DNA of 64,000 nucleotides from contig NC_061782.1 of assembly GCF_022458985.1 (NCBI RefSeq), positions 19,028,172 through 19,092,171 on the forward strand, written 5' to 3'. The notes beneath the pieces were generated by a model. It did no database searches, was not told the DNA's origin, and saw nothing but the letters and a program-made list of their open reading frames with translations. Source of the stretch: Mugil cephalus. Lineage: Eukaryota; Chordata; Actinopteri; Mugiliformes; Mugilidae. Shown here piece after piece: positions 49,301 to 60,935 of the stretch. How positions within the stretch are numbered: the stretch's first letter is position 1; the number at the start of each line of letters is the position of its first letter. Position numbers and translations under genes: made by a program.

Positions 49301-52300
49301 CAACACTTTAAAAGATGGCAGAACGAACCAGTCAGAGAGACCACTCTGATTGACTGTTCAGCTTAGAGGAGCAGGACTTCAGACACAGAAATGACAAGCT
49401 CATACAAAACACTCAACACTCAAATGCAAGAATGAATAAACTACAGATCAATTGATTGAGCATAATTCAGGGGAGGACAGTGCTGCACGACAGTTTGCAG
49501 TTCCAGTTTCTACCCTAATAGTAGCTCTTCCTGTTTTGTCTTTTGAATGTCAAATACAGACGACTGCCACCTGCTAGTATGAAGAGTTTTTTTGTTCTGC
49601 ACAAATGCAAAACATATGTGCCAGCTGATCGTTGACTGTATTCTTTGTGTTCAAATGCAACTTTTTGTCTCAGAAGCAGGTGACGTGAGGCCACTGGTTC
49701 CCTGATGTTTGGTGTATCCAGAACTTTACTTAACTATCTGTCTTAATGTGCTTCCAATGGAAAATCCACAAATCAACATCCCATCTCTTTGCAGCCGACA
49801 GTTCCTCTTCTCTACTGTTTATGTGAACATGCCAATTTGATTTGACTGAATTAAATTATTATAACCTCGTTCTAGAAGAAGCCTTATTACAGCAAGCTGT
49901 TTCAAAGTTTACATAAAGCACCACCTCATCAATTACATATCTGTTCCGATTTATAAGAATTTGGTGGATAAGGGCTTTTTACCTCAGTTCACCTCAATCA
50001 TCATGATTTAAATATGCAGTAGTGCTCACACTTTGGAGGTGTGAAGTCATTGATACACAGGTAAAAACTCTGTCGGCAGAGGCACTCACTTGGGTCCTGA
50101 AGTAACTGGCTGGCAATGGAGACCCTCCTCCTCTCACCCCCAGAGATCCCCGGGAAAACGCGACCTCCAATAACACTGTGGGCCACGTGAGTCAGACTCA
50201 GTTCGGCCATAGCGGCAGACACCTGCACACGAGACAGAGATCAAGGGTCAGGGAATAAGATACTGACTAGTACTAATTAGAGTTGCAAGCAATTATAAAT
50301 GGGTCCCTAAGGCATTCCCACCAAGGCCAAGCCTCCCCGTGCAATTTGGTTCTGAAGCTACATGGATGAAAAGAAGTGATGTTTCTGTCATATGAAACTG
50401 GAGCTAAAACAACTAAAAACGGTCAAAAAGCCATTAGTGACTATTATTGACCAACCTCCATCAGTAAAGTAAAGCATCAGTCATATGTGACAATAAATTG
50501 AAGTCTTAATAAAATGTCGTCATTGGTTGCTGTCTGCAATGTTCAGGTAATGGTTAACTACTAATAACAAGCTAGCGGACAAGGGTCTGCTTTAGGTCGT
50601 GTGTTTTATAGCTCTGGTTAGTGCACTTTATTAGTAGAAAGAAGGTGAAATATTTCTCAGCAAAGGATCAGTAACAAATTGCCATTTTTAAGTTTAAAAT
50701 AGGTTGAAATTGTCTCTTGAAAGCCGATGTGACAGTTGGACAGTCTTGACGGTTTTGGACAAAACGTGAGTTGTGAACATAAGAGGGGAGACTTTTCTTA
50801 GACAATTTTTCTTAGTTTTTCAAACCTGGAATAAATGACGAGCAGAGCATAGAGATGTCCATTTCATTTCAGCTTTGAAGCATTTCTAAAATCTCATTTG
50901 TTGCCAGTTCTCTTTGAAGTAACTTCACAATGTTTGGTTTAAATACACAGAAGAGTATGGCAACGCTCTTAGGAAAGTGTCTTAACCACTAATACACTTA
51001 ATCAGCATAAACTTAGGTCGATCGACACTGCTTAATATCTTAACGTGCTGGGGTCTGTGAAAAGGGGGAAAAAACAAAGGTAACTGGACCACTTGCTCTA
51101 AAGTCACCTTTTTCTTGATGGCTTCTGCCGAGTGTTTCCGCAGGGCCAGCTGGGCGGTGTAGGTCAGAGTCTCCTCCACTGTCAGATAACTCAGCAAGTT
51201 ATCACTCTAAAGGGAGACAGAAAGAGCAATAAAACAGAGCAAAGAAATGCGGTTAGGCAAACAGAACAGATCATATTGAAGATGCACTGTAATACTATGG
51301 GTTCAAATTGAGAAAACATTCTTTTCCATAAGGGATCCTACATGTAAACCTCAGTTTTCTTCTTATTTATTTTCTGTTTTAGATTTCTGACTACTTTTCT
51401 GCCTGTGTATTCATACTGTATATGCCTGTAAAGCCCATCTGTGATATATCTTTGCTGCAGACGTACATACTCATACATTGCCTGAACCAGCTGAACCCGC
51501 TGCCCGCCTCAATTAACACGCGGCGCCTCCCAATCCCACTTCTCCTTATTCTCTCATCTGAATGACTTTAATATCAGGAGCTCATATCACCTCCTCATCT
51601 GCAGCTTAGCTGGGGAAGTTAATGACGAGGCTTAGGGAGAAGAAGGGAATGCTATCAGCGAGAAGAGAGAGATGATTTGAAAGGAAGCGAGGCCCGTTTT
51701 AAACCCGTGCTTTTAATTCAGGCTTTGGATACACTTGAGCACCTCTCATTGAGAGATTAAGTGTATGAGGAGGCTATCAAGGGTGTTAAGTTAATTTCAT
51801 ATAGAGGCCAGGGCAGCCTTCCTGGAGTTTTTGCTAAACAGTGTGTTTGTTGAGTTTTTGACTTAGTTGAAACCACAAACAACTTAAATACATACTATAA
51901 AAGCATGTGAAATTGTGTGGTAAAATTTAACCGGTTTTCAGTGTGTCTGGAAAACTAGTGAAACCATGTCATTAGTTTCCAACAGTTTTCAAACTACTGT
52001 TATAGAGATAGAGCCTATTTTGTTTAACCACGCTACTATAATCATCGCTGCAGCAGACAAGGAATAACAAACAGGTGTGGTAACCTTTTCCAGAGATGTT
52101 ATTGAATATTTTTGCCTTTTGTCTTCAGTTTGCTGTGTTTGGTTGTTTCTGTGTGTTACCTGCAGTACGTAGGAGAAGCAGTCCTGATACTCGTTTCTCT
52201 TCAGTTTCCTGCCATTTATGAAGACCTCACCCAGCAGTGCACCGTGGTTTCCAATCCTCCCTGAGATGGCATCCAACAGTGTGGTCTTCCCAGAGCCTTT

Positions 52301-53412
52301 ACAGTACAAGGTGCAAATAGACAAACACACAAAGTCATATCGTAGATAAATATAATTAAAAAAAAAACAATAAAAAAAACTTCACATTTAGACTGTTCAA
52401 CCTCAGCATTAAGAGCACCAGCCAGAGAAATTAATAATATAATGATGTCACTACAATTTAATGCTGTCAGTATGCACTATGATGCCAAATGCTTCCCAGC
52501 AAACTGATGCACACGTGACCTAATAGACCACTTTTTTCCATTGCTTCTTGGTCCAATTCTTATGCTTTGTAGGAGTTTTCAGCAGCGTACTATTCAGCAT
52601 GGACACACTGGATGGTCTGAAGTTACACAGCCTCATACTAAAACAACTGTGACATACGGGCCATCCTTCCATCCCTACGTGCATCAGTGAGTATTAGCCA
52701 CCACCGTTGTTTGCTTCTTTTCCTTTCATGGATCACTTTTGATAGATGCTAACCACTGCAGACCAGAAACACACCACAGCAGCTGCTGTTTTTACAGACT
52801 TTCTTTTAACATTTTGTCTACTATTTTTCTAGTTATTAACTTATAAGTGTTGATTCATTATTTGCAGTGTTTGAGTTTGCACTGGCAGCACACTCTCCTT
52901 AATCTGGACGTGAGGATTTCTAAACATCTGTACAATTTAACAGCTATGTAATGCATGTAAATAAATATGGTATACATTCATTAATTATTGGTTCATTTTA
53001 AACATTTCCACCTGAATTGCCCAGTATGCCCATGATCTGCCCACTGTCCACGTGGAACGAGACATCATTGAGGATTTGACGAGTCCATCGTTTCCTGTAG
53101 GAGGGTAAGTCCCACCACGGACCCACGCGTTCACTGAAACACACACATGGACATACAGACAGATATCTCCTCTGTTATCGGCAGCGTACAAAAGTCGAGC
53201 CTGTTTTTTTGTACTTGTATACAGTTTGTGTGCAGCGTTTACCTGACTGTGTAAGAGATCTTATTGACGCTGAGGCAACAGGGCGGCTCAGATCTGTGCT
53301 CTCCGCTGTCCCTCCACACATTCCTCTTCTCCTCCGACACAAACTTGAACGACTCCCTCACCTTCGCCCCGTCCTCTGGCTCCGCCGGCTGCATTGAGTA
53401 AATTCTGTTCAT
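43387..53412 (-). CDS. abcg5: ABCG5, sterol half-transporter (sterolin-1)
   Basis: Obligate partner of ABCG8 in the exporter that drives cholesterol and plant sterols into bile and gut lumen (family knowledge). Exons on the minus strand: 53412-53243, 53133-53012, 52296-52160, 51206-51108, 50222-50090, 48539-48400, 48054-47925, 47813-47600, 47282-47077, 44989-44851, 44765-44692, 44172-44061, 43938-43826 and 43571-43387. All phases agree: 657 residues (human 651). Walker A GNSGSGKTT (K101), signature ISGGE (202-206) and Walker B ILLDEP (D226, E227) are all canonical, whereas human has ISTGE. Six membrane helices follow from about residue 390; NATRP in the last exon is a glycosylation sequon. 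The start is the first in-frame ATG (MNRIYSMQP), as a stop lies upstream. Confidence 0.96.
44173..44691 (-). other. abcg5: abcg5 intron 11, possibly absent in mammals
   Basis: This 519-bp intron splits the codon after VLVPHII from GELLTVVLL. Human ABCG5 has 13 exons and its exon 11 appears to run across this point, so the intron may be lineage-specific. No repeat was recognised inside it. Confidence 0.5.
44990..47076 (-). other. abcg5: abcg5 intron 9
   Basis: About 2.1 kb without exon. It includes short dinucleotide TA (46665-46685) and CTAATCTAAT-like segments near 45460, and a fish-repeat-like TTCAAGTTTATTTG near 45789. A 71-codon minus-strand open frame at 46282-46497 looks protein-like in composition but could not be assigned. 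Confidence 0.65.
48055..48399 (-). other. abcg5: abcg5 intron 6
   Basis: A 345-bp intron between the exon ending HQPRSELFN and the exon beginning [11 protein letters not shown]. Nothing else was recognised. Confidence 0.8.
48540..50089 (-). other. abcg5: abcg5 intron 5
   Basis: A 1550-bp intron separating the exon with the signature motif from the exon with Walker B. It is mostly unique, with a CT-rich stretch near 49015-49090. No mobile element was recognised. Confidence 0.75.
50223..51107 (-). other. abcg5: abcg5 intron 4
   Basis: An 885-bp AT-rich intron. No repeat family or nested gene was recognised. Confidence 0.75.
51207..52159 (-). other. abcg5: abcg5 intron 3
   Basis: A 953-bp intron of unique DNA between the exon ending CFSYVLQ and the exon beginning [12 protein letters not shown]. 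Nothing further was recognised. Confidence 0.75.
52297..53011 (-). other. abcg5: abcg5 intron 2 with a dispersed repeat
   Basis: Interrupts the Walker A region between GILGNS and GSGKTT. It carries a fragment of the dispersed fish repeat at about 52590-52800 on the plus strand. Confidence 0.75.
52590..52800 (+). repeat. Dispersed fish repeat, partial copy
   Basis: CATGGACACACTGGATGGTC, TACGTGCATCAGTGAG and GATCACTTTTGATAGATGCT follow the same order as in the copy at 40230-40790. Divergence between the two copies is high. Confidence 0.55.
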
Positions 53413-53955
53413 GCCTCTTGCCTGTCCGCCCTTCAGCTCCGAATGACAACTGTGTCGAGTCCGTCTCACATCAGTCTATTTTCTTCCAGTCCCAGACTTC
53501 GTCTCTGTCCCCTGTACAGAGCTGCACTGCCAGATCAGCGTTGTCTCTCGGTAACCATAAACACAAACTGCAAATGTTTGGTTATCTCAGAGAACTTTGA
53601 TCAGGAGTTATATAAAGACGGCAAAAAACACACACGCCGAGTGTGTTCACATGCTGTCAGTCTCACCTCGGTCCTCATACGGTGCGCCGCATCCAGAAAA
53701 GCTATGACTGAGAGCACAAAGCGGGGGAACAACTGACATGAATTTATATGCTTTGTAGCTTTTGCATACGCTTGTGTAGCTTGTGAGCTACACAAGAGGT
53801 GACCTTCAGCCGGACTGGAGTCCAACTACAATACAGAGAACTAAAACGGGATCATCAGGACGGCAGAAACAGCAGATACCCGAAAAGAGAAGAGAAGATC
53901 CTAACAGGAGAGGACCTCTTGACCCAGCAAACATCAGCCAGCAGCTTGCATCATC
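53413..53955. promoter_or_regulatory. Divergent promoter region, abcg5 and abcg8
   Basis: 543 bp separates the two start codons, so the genes share one control region, as in mammals. It includes an 11-base perfect inverted repeat with a 4-base loop (53771-53796). TGACCTTCA at 53800-53808 is TGAAGGTCA on the minus strand, one base from the LRH-1/NR5A2 half-site consensus. LRH-1 is a known regulator of mammalian ABCG5/ABCG8. The exact transcription starts cannot be placed from sequence. Confidence 0.7.
53771..53796. repeat. Perfect inverted repeat in abcg5/abcg8 promoter
   Basis: Arms CTTGTGTAGCT and AGCTACACAAG flank the loop TGTG. It could form a hairpin or bind a dimeric factor. It sits 160 bases before the abcg8 ATG. 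Confidence 0.8.
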
Positions 53956-54949
53956 ATGGAAATGGACACTGGTCTCAATCACGTGAATGTCTATTCACAG
54001 GTCAGTCAGGACTAAAATACCATTTTTCCCTACGACTGTGTTCCGCTACTTATAGTCTGACATGTTTACAGATTTCAAAGCTTTTTAAAGATTCCTTTCA
54101 TCCACACCAAGCACCAAGCTGCTCTCACTGGCTGCCGAACGACCTCTGATTTTATTAACTGAACTTAAATCAGATTATATCAAAGACTTACATCATTCAG
54201 TTTACCTTATTTAGAAACTCAGTTCATGTAATAAAAGTATAGAAGATAGATTTTTTTTTTGCTAATGCAGATTTGTCTTTGTAATGTACAGTGTACTGAC
54301 ATTGCTTTAATATAGTTCTCTCTCTCTAAATGAACTGGGTGACCCTTCAAAATGTCTCTAGAAAAGCCGCGGGTCATTTATCTAAAAAGATCGGCACAGT
54401 GATTATTTCAAGTTGGGTTTCATAGCATTGGAGTTAGAGATGGCTGGAGATTAGATATATTCTGGAGGTTTGTGCGTTAAATAGACCATTTCTGCTATAG
54501 AACTTACATAGTATAGTGCACAGTACTGTAGGTGTAGTGTCAGGTTCGTCGTTTTTTCTTGGACATCGGCACATTACTTTATTGTGGAGATTTGACGATT
54601 ATGGGTATCAGGATTTTTGTCAAATGAACTCTGGATCCACAAAAGGCAAGTTGTAATTTGCATGTGCAAACACACAAGCAGACACAGGCCAGTACAAACA
54701 AAGTGTGAGAAAGTGTGTCCAAACTTTTGACTGCACTCCAAAAAAACGATGTGCTGCTCAACATCAAACATTTGATGTAATAATTTGCATGGACAGTTTT
54801 ATTAGTTATTTTAACTTAGCTAGTATTCAGTACATAAGACTTTTCTAGTTAGGCCAACTCAATCACTTTAGTACAAGAAACACAATTTGCCTTGTCCTCC
54901 AGAAGCTTATTTAAATTACACAAACTTAATTTAAATTGTGTTAAAATGA

Positions 54950-55027
<78 letters not shown>

Positions 55028-58000
55028 CGCTTTATCATAGGTAATTACATCAGTAGTCACAGTTGCTCTGGGGCAGACTCCGGGGGATTCTGCCCCAGCA
55101 GACCAGGGATAGGGTGGAATCAAACAGCCAACCTTTAAGTTGTTACTGCTCTACCTCCTGAGCTTCTGCAGATACTTCTTCTTATTCTAACTTATTTATT
55201 TTCCTTTCATTCTACTAAAAAATGTTTCCCTTATTTCTTTTTTAGTACAATAAGTCAGAATTCATTTTAAGTGGCGCTAACTGAATACATTGAGTTAAGT
55301 CAGAAATGTCTGTTGAAAGTTCATATACTATTGAGCTGGGACTATGTTATTTATTTTCAGTTAACTTAGACCAACGTGTTAAATTAACTTATCAACTCAT
55401 TATAATATAGACACATAACAAACATATTTTTTTACGCAGGTAAAGCTCTTGAGTTTGAGCTATACTTACTGACGCCATCAATAACTTCTTAGAGTGTGAC
55501 AGTGTGTATAAGACGCAGTGTATTCACTGACATGAATAAAGATTTAAAAAGTCACACGTGTGTCCTTGCCTGTTCCAAACTCAAGACCCACGTCTCCTCC
55601 ACAGAATCAAGACAAAGAGCTGTTCACGTCTGAAGAAGACAGCAGCCTCTACTTCACCTACAGCGGAGGCTGCAATCAGCTGGAGGTCAAAAACCTGCGC
55701 TACGAGGTAACTATAGGACAAGTGTCTGATATCCAGCTTATCTTTAGACTCAAACAGCTTTTATCTCGTCTTATACTGTGTGTGTGTAAATGTGCGTGCC
55801 TGTGTAGGTGGATACAGCAGCTCAGATCCCCTGGTATGAGAGGTTGTCAGAGTTCAAATTACCGTGGGAGATAAAGGGAAACAAGCAGACGGCCATCGAC
55901 AAGCTCAGCCTCAGAGTTCACAGCGGACAGATGCTGGCTGTCATCGGCAGTTCAGGTGAAACACACGTTCATGACTCACAATTTTGTTATCTTGAATTTG
56001 TCTTCAAGTAAAATAATCGTAATCCCTCCTCGGTTAAACGTCATTTGTTCCATCTTTAATTTCCAGTGGCTAATAAATTGATTAAATATACATTCTTCAT
56101 GTGACGCGTGCCTCATGAGATGACTCACTATTTGTCCATATTTTGCTCACTTTCTTCCCCCAGGTTGTGGTAAAACGTCTCTGCTCGATATAATCACTTG
56201 CCGGGAGGAAGGGGGCAAAATTACGTCGGGTGAGATTCTGATCAACGGGAAGCCCAACACGCCCCAGCTGGTGAAGAAAAGCATCGCTCATGTGCGCCAG
56301 GACGACCGCCTTCTCCCTCACCTCACCGTCCGCGAGACTCTCAGCTTCGTTGCCAAACTGAGGCTTCCCACCAACTTCACGCAGGCTCAGAGGGACCAAA
56401 GGGTACGATTACGTTTCCTCAAAATAATCTCAAGCGGGGCCTCAAAGTGTGTCCTGTTCTCCTGGGAGTAAAGTGGTCATGTTAAGTTATTAGTGACTGC
56501 GTGTTTTGACGAGCGTCTCTGTTGCAGGTGGACGATGTCATTGCAGAGCTGCGGCTGCGACAGTGCGCTCACACCAGGGTGGGAAATGACTACGTGAGGG
56601 GTGTTTCTGGAGGAGAGAGGAGGAGAGTCAGTATAGCTGTCCAGCTTCTCTGGAACCCTGGTGAGAGAAACGGAAAGAAACAGAAAATCCATCACTCTAA
56701 AACTCTGAAGGTTGTATTTATCAGTCAGACTCTTAGAGAGCTGGGAGATGTTCCCTTACCTGGGTGACTGTGATGTCTACTCTTTGTCCGTATCGCTTCC
56801 AAACCATAACAACATTTCTTGATAGAACCAGGGAGAGATGAATGATAGAGGGACACATCCATTAGAGGAGAGACGCAGAGGCTGGGAATTTCAACAGATA
56901 AAATGCGTCATCAGTTGTGTCTCGGCCTTTTATCACAAGATACCTTTAGCTGAGTCAGGCCCATCGTCTCTGCAACGCTGGATTCAATTCCTTAATTCCT
57001 GCTCCCTTCAGCAGCCTGAAGTGAAGAAGGAAGGACGTTCACCAGCTGTCATATTAGCATACCACAGCATCTTCCTGATATTTGACTAAAACTATTTCAG
57101 TCAGGAGAACCTTCCTAGCTCAGAGAGAAAAGGAAATTTGCTAGGCTAAATATATATTTTCCAGTACTTGATAATTTTTAAGAATTTTACAATGACAATT
57201 TCCCCATTGTGGGATGAATAAATGCTTATCTTATGTTATCTCTGGAGTACTTGTCTATTTACTTAGTGTTTAAATATTTTCCAGGCCTAATTAAAACCCG
57301 TGCCCTGTGTTAAACCTTGTCTGGATCCATTCTGCCTCACCATGACCTCCTAATCACCAGTGGATCACCGGATTGATGCGTTATCTGTTGTTGAGCTGCT
57401 CTTTTGCTTTTGTTTTTTCATCTTTAAGGTATTCTGATCCTGGATGAGCCCACCTCTGGTTTGGACAGCTTCACGGCCCACAACTTGGTCATCACGCTGT
57501 CCCGCCTGGCCCGCGGGAACCGCCTGGTCCTGCTGTCGGTCCACCAGCCTCGATCAGACATCTTCCAGCTCTTCGACCTCGTCGTCCTGCTGTCTTCCGG
57601 TTCGGCCGTCTACTGCGGCGCGGCTCGCGAGATGGTGCCTTACTTCACCGCCCTGGGCCACCCCTGCCCTCGATACTGCAACCCCTCGGACTTCTATGGT
57701 TGGTTTAAAACGGTGACAGATGAAGCAAACGTCATCTCATCTGTCTTGCTAGTTGTGTCAAAAGTTATCCATTGTAAGGCTGTATGTACATTTTTGAACT
57801 TCTGTTTTGTCGCTGTGCCTGTTTCCAGTTGATCTGATCAGCATAGATCGGCGCAGTCCAGAGAGAGAGGCTGAGTGTTTGGAGCGGGCCAGACTTCTGT
57901 CTGCGCAGTTCATGGAAAAGGTCCGAGACAGTGACGACCACATGTGGAAACCAGCTGGAAGCAGCGCAGCCCTGACACAAGCTGACAGGTGGGAGGGTGT

Positions 58001-60134
58001 TTGTTTGCTTTTTATTCTCCTTTTTATGTGCTACATATTAATACTAAAAAGAATTATTAGAATAATTTACAAGAAACATTATTCCAGTGTTTTATTAGGC
58101 AAAACAGCCAAAAACACATTTTGCAAAATGCCACATATGTTGGTAAACGGAGGAAATGTTTGAGCAGTTTGACTATGTTGCTTTGAGCTCTGTATATTTC
58201 TAACCTGAAATCATTCAGACAAGAAAATGACTAAACAGTTGCTACCAATAAAAGAACATTTAATGTAGCCCTACTAAACATTTGAGTCCCCTTTTCACCT
58301 TTGGTTTCGTTCCTTTTTTTCAATGTCACCGTTCTCATCTTAATTTTAAAATGAATGAACACCACCTTTCAGTGTCAACCCAGCTGTGTCCTGAGAGGCC
58401 AGTTGTGAAGGCTTCCTTCACGGATAATTAAATAATGAACTTCTTTTTGCCTCCATCCACAGCAGCCCTCAGCAGCCAAACAGGACGAGAGGAGAAGAAG
58501 TAATCACTATTTCCAAGGAAAGAAACCAGCTTCCCGGCAAACTGCACCAGTTTACCATCCTCATCAGGTAAGGGCGCACGCAGGTGGGACTGCTGCGCTA
58601 AAGAGTGACGCACACGAACACTGACGCTTCCCTTCTTCTCCCTCAGGCGTCACATGTACAATGACTTCAGAGACCTGGTCACCATCCTGGTCCACGGCTT
58701 CGAGGCCCTCCTCATGTCACTGCTGGTCGGTTGTCTGTACTACGGGGCAGGAGAAAACCGTCTGAGCATCCAGGACACGGTGGCCCTCCTCTACATGATT
58801 GGAGCTCTCACCCCGTTCGCTGTGGTGCTGGACGTCATAGCTAAATGTGAGTAAGCCGTAATGAGTTACACCAAGTATAAGGACAAACTGAAGCATTAAA
58901 TCAAAGGGAAAATAAACAAAACATTGTCTTTCTTAGAAATATTCAAAATCTCATATAATAAAAAATCATCTACATTTATATAGCTGGAAAGCTGCTATAT
59001 ATTTCTGGAATGTCAGTACACATGTATATGTAATTCATTGGTGTCTATATAATAAACTGAGTGTCACTGTACTGTCTGTGTAGGTCACACAGAGAGAGCC
59101 ATGCTTTACCATGAGCTGGAGGACGGCATGTACTCTGTCACCTCGTATTTCTTTGCCAAGGTAAACTTCAGTTTCAAAGTGGAGCTCCAGTAGGGGTCAG
59201 TCTCGTTCCATGTTGGAGTGAACCTCCAGTCTAACTTACCTCCCAGTGTAAATAGTACTGTACTTTGAAATATGAGGCACTGTATGTGAGTGCATGCAAA
59301 TAAACCAGCCGGAATCAGCAGCAACTGAATATGTGCATGGGTTTTTTTTTTCCCCGAGTGTCTATTTTCTGTGAATTTAAATCAGCTCTTTCTCATATTC
59401 AGGTTTTGGGAGAGTTACCAGAACACTGTGTGTTCACGCTGGTCTACGGTCTGCCCATCTACTGGCTGGCGGGGCTGAACGAGGCTCCGGACCGCTTCCT
59501 GCTCAACTTCTTGCTGGTGTGGCTGATGGTTTACTGCAGCCGATCCATGGCTCTGTTTGTAGCAGCTGCACTGCCCACGCTGCAGACCTCGGCCTTCATG
59601 GGCAACTCATTGTTCACCGTCTTCTATTTGACGGGAGGTTTCGTCATCAGCCTGGAGAACATGTGGCTCGGTGAGGAGACTCTTAACTTGTCCTTAGTTA
59701 ACGACGGCGATGGCAGAGAACAGCTGCAAGGAGGAAAGGTGCCGCTGGTCTGTGTGTGATGTTTGTGTGTGTGTGTTCTTGACTCCGCCAGTGGCCTCGT
59801 GGCTTTCTTATGCCTCATTCATGCGCTGGGGTTTCGAGGGCATGCTGCAGGTGCAGTTCAGAGGCAACATGTACCCCGTGTCTTTGGGAAACATCACCAT
59901 CCAGGTTGATGCCATACATGTGAGTTACACGCGCACTGCACAGATAATAAATGATGTAGAACTGTAAGTGGATAAAGCACGTTCGTTGTCTTTCAGGTTG
60001 TGGATGCCATGAAACTGAACCAATACCCTCTGTATTCATGCTACCTGGTGCTGCTGGCAGTCTGTCTGGGCTTCATGTTGCTCTACTTCCTTTGCCTAAA
60101 GTTTATCAAACAGAAGTCCAGCCAAGACTGGTGA
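53956..60134 (+). CDS. abcg8: ABCG8, sterol half-transporter (sterolin-2)
   Basis: Partner of ABCG5 in biliary and intestinal sterol export (family knowledge). Thirteen exons: 53956-54000, 55605-55706, 55808-55955, 56164-56402, 56528-56660, 57429-57698, 57829-57988, 58463-58567, 58647-58846, 59084-59160, 59403-59670, 59792-59919 and 59997-60134. Phases agree and give 670 residues (human 673). Walker A is GSSGCGKTS with K102, unlike the human GCGRAS. The signature VSGGE is at 204-208 and Walker B LILDEP at D228/E229. [19 protein letters not shown]-type helices and LGNITI (conserved glycosylation sequon) follow, ending [10 protein letters not shown], almost identical to human. Exon 1 encodes only [15 protein letters not shown] and was chosen for its ATG, in-frame GTCAGT donor and position facing abcg5. 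Confidence 0.95.
54001..55604 (+). other. abcg8: abcg8 intron 1
   Basis: A 1.6-kb intron containing a long (AT)n run and, at about 55026-55170, a segment with CAGACCAGGGATAGGGTGGA that resembles the body of a fish SINE-like repeat. No coding exon was seen. Confidence 0.7.
54952..55026. repeat. (AT)n microsatellite, about 37 units
   Basis: Uninterrupted alternating AT of about 75 bp, self-complementary and prone to cruciform formation and length change. Confidence 0.98.
56661..57428 (+). other. abcg8: abcg8 intron 5, with LINE-like tail
   Basis: A 768-bp intron. At about 57190-57243 it holds CAATTTCCCCATTGTGGGAT followed by GAATAAATGCTTATCTTATG, the typical 3' end of a fish LINE with a short repeated tail. 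The rest is unique. Confidence 0.65.
57140..57243 (+). mobile_element. LINE 3' end fragment
   Basis: Only the extreme 3' terminus is present (TTTCCCCATTGTGGGATGAA with an ATAAATGCTTATCTTA tail). Such ends are shared by several fish LINE families, so the clade is not assigned. Confidence 0.55.
57989..58462 (+). other. abcg8: abcg8 intron 7 with tandem acceptor
   Basis: A 474-bp intron. It ends CACAGCAG, a NAGNAG tandem acceptor, so the next exon may begin at 58463 or three bases later, giving proteins that differ by one serine in the linker before the membrane domain. Confidence 0.7.
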
Positions 60135-60935
60135 AATCACGTCTTTCAGGGCAGAGTGTCACTCTACAAGTTGCAGAAGTAGACGGAAGTCTTTTGGGTT
60201 CTCGCTCGACTGGTTCGACACCGAGCTCTCCATGCTTGATTTTACTGCACTTATTAAAATGTGAAAAGGTGCTTAATTGACAGAATTAAAAATGCATTAT
60301 TGTATCTTTTAGAGTATTCACATTTTATAACATCAGCACTTTATTGTTGAATCACACAGTGTTAAGGATACTTAAGAAAAATATATAAATTATTGTGATA
60401 GTTCCAAATTTTCAACAGACATCAATGCACACGTATCGTTTATATTTTAAAATGAGAATAATTAGATATAGTAAGACAAAAACTTAGGTTTCAAAGATGT
60501 GGCATTTGTTGCTGTACCGCTGTCTGCTGCTGGGTGGCAGCAGAGCACTGTCGTAATGTCAACATTTAAAGAATATTGTTTCTTTTCCTCTCCTCTCATG
60601 GCAAATGATTAGAGCACTACTTTGGCAGATATCCATTTGCAGCTTTTTTTAATCTCCCTTTTTTCCCGCAGGTTTATCTTTTTTGTTTAAGTAAGTCTAA
60701 TGAACTCACTAATAATGTGAGGCGGTATAGTAAGCACTGAGAAAACAAAAGACAACTATATTTAATATGTCACATAACACACACAGAAAAAAAATACCTT
60801 GTACATCTTGTATCCTCATAGACTGTAGATTGTGTAAGAGGTGAGTTTTTTTTTGCACTGGTGCAAAAGCCTGTTAAATATTTCACCAACACTGAGTTTG
60901 AGTTTCAAATTAATAAAGTACTGAATCAAACCGCT
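60135..60935 (+). other. abcg8: 3' UTR of abcg8
   Basis: AT-rich non-coding DNA between the stop codon and AATAAA at 60912-60917. An earlier ATTAAA near 60285 could give a shorter transcript. Confidence 0.7.
60912..60917 (+). terminator. Polyadenylation signal, abcg8
   Basis: Canonical AATAAA about 780 bases after the abcg8 stop codon. Confidence 0.65.

Noticed and set aside
53413-53469. Longer N-terminus for ABCG5 from a GTG codon at 53469
   Set aside because: A stop lies just upstream and the first in-frame ATG is at 53412. Vertebrate nuclear genes rarely start at GTG.
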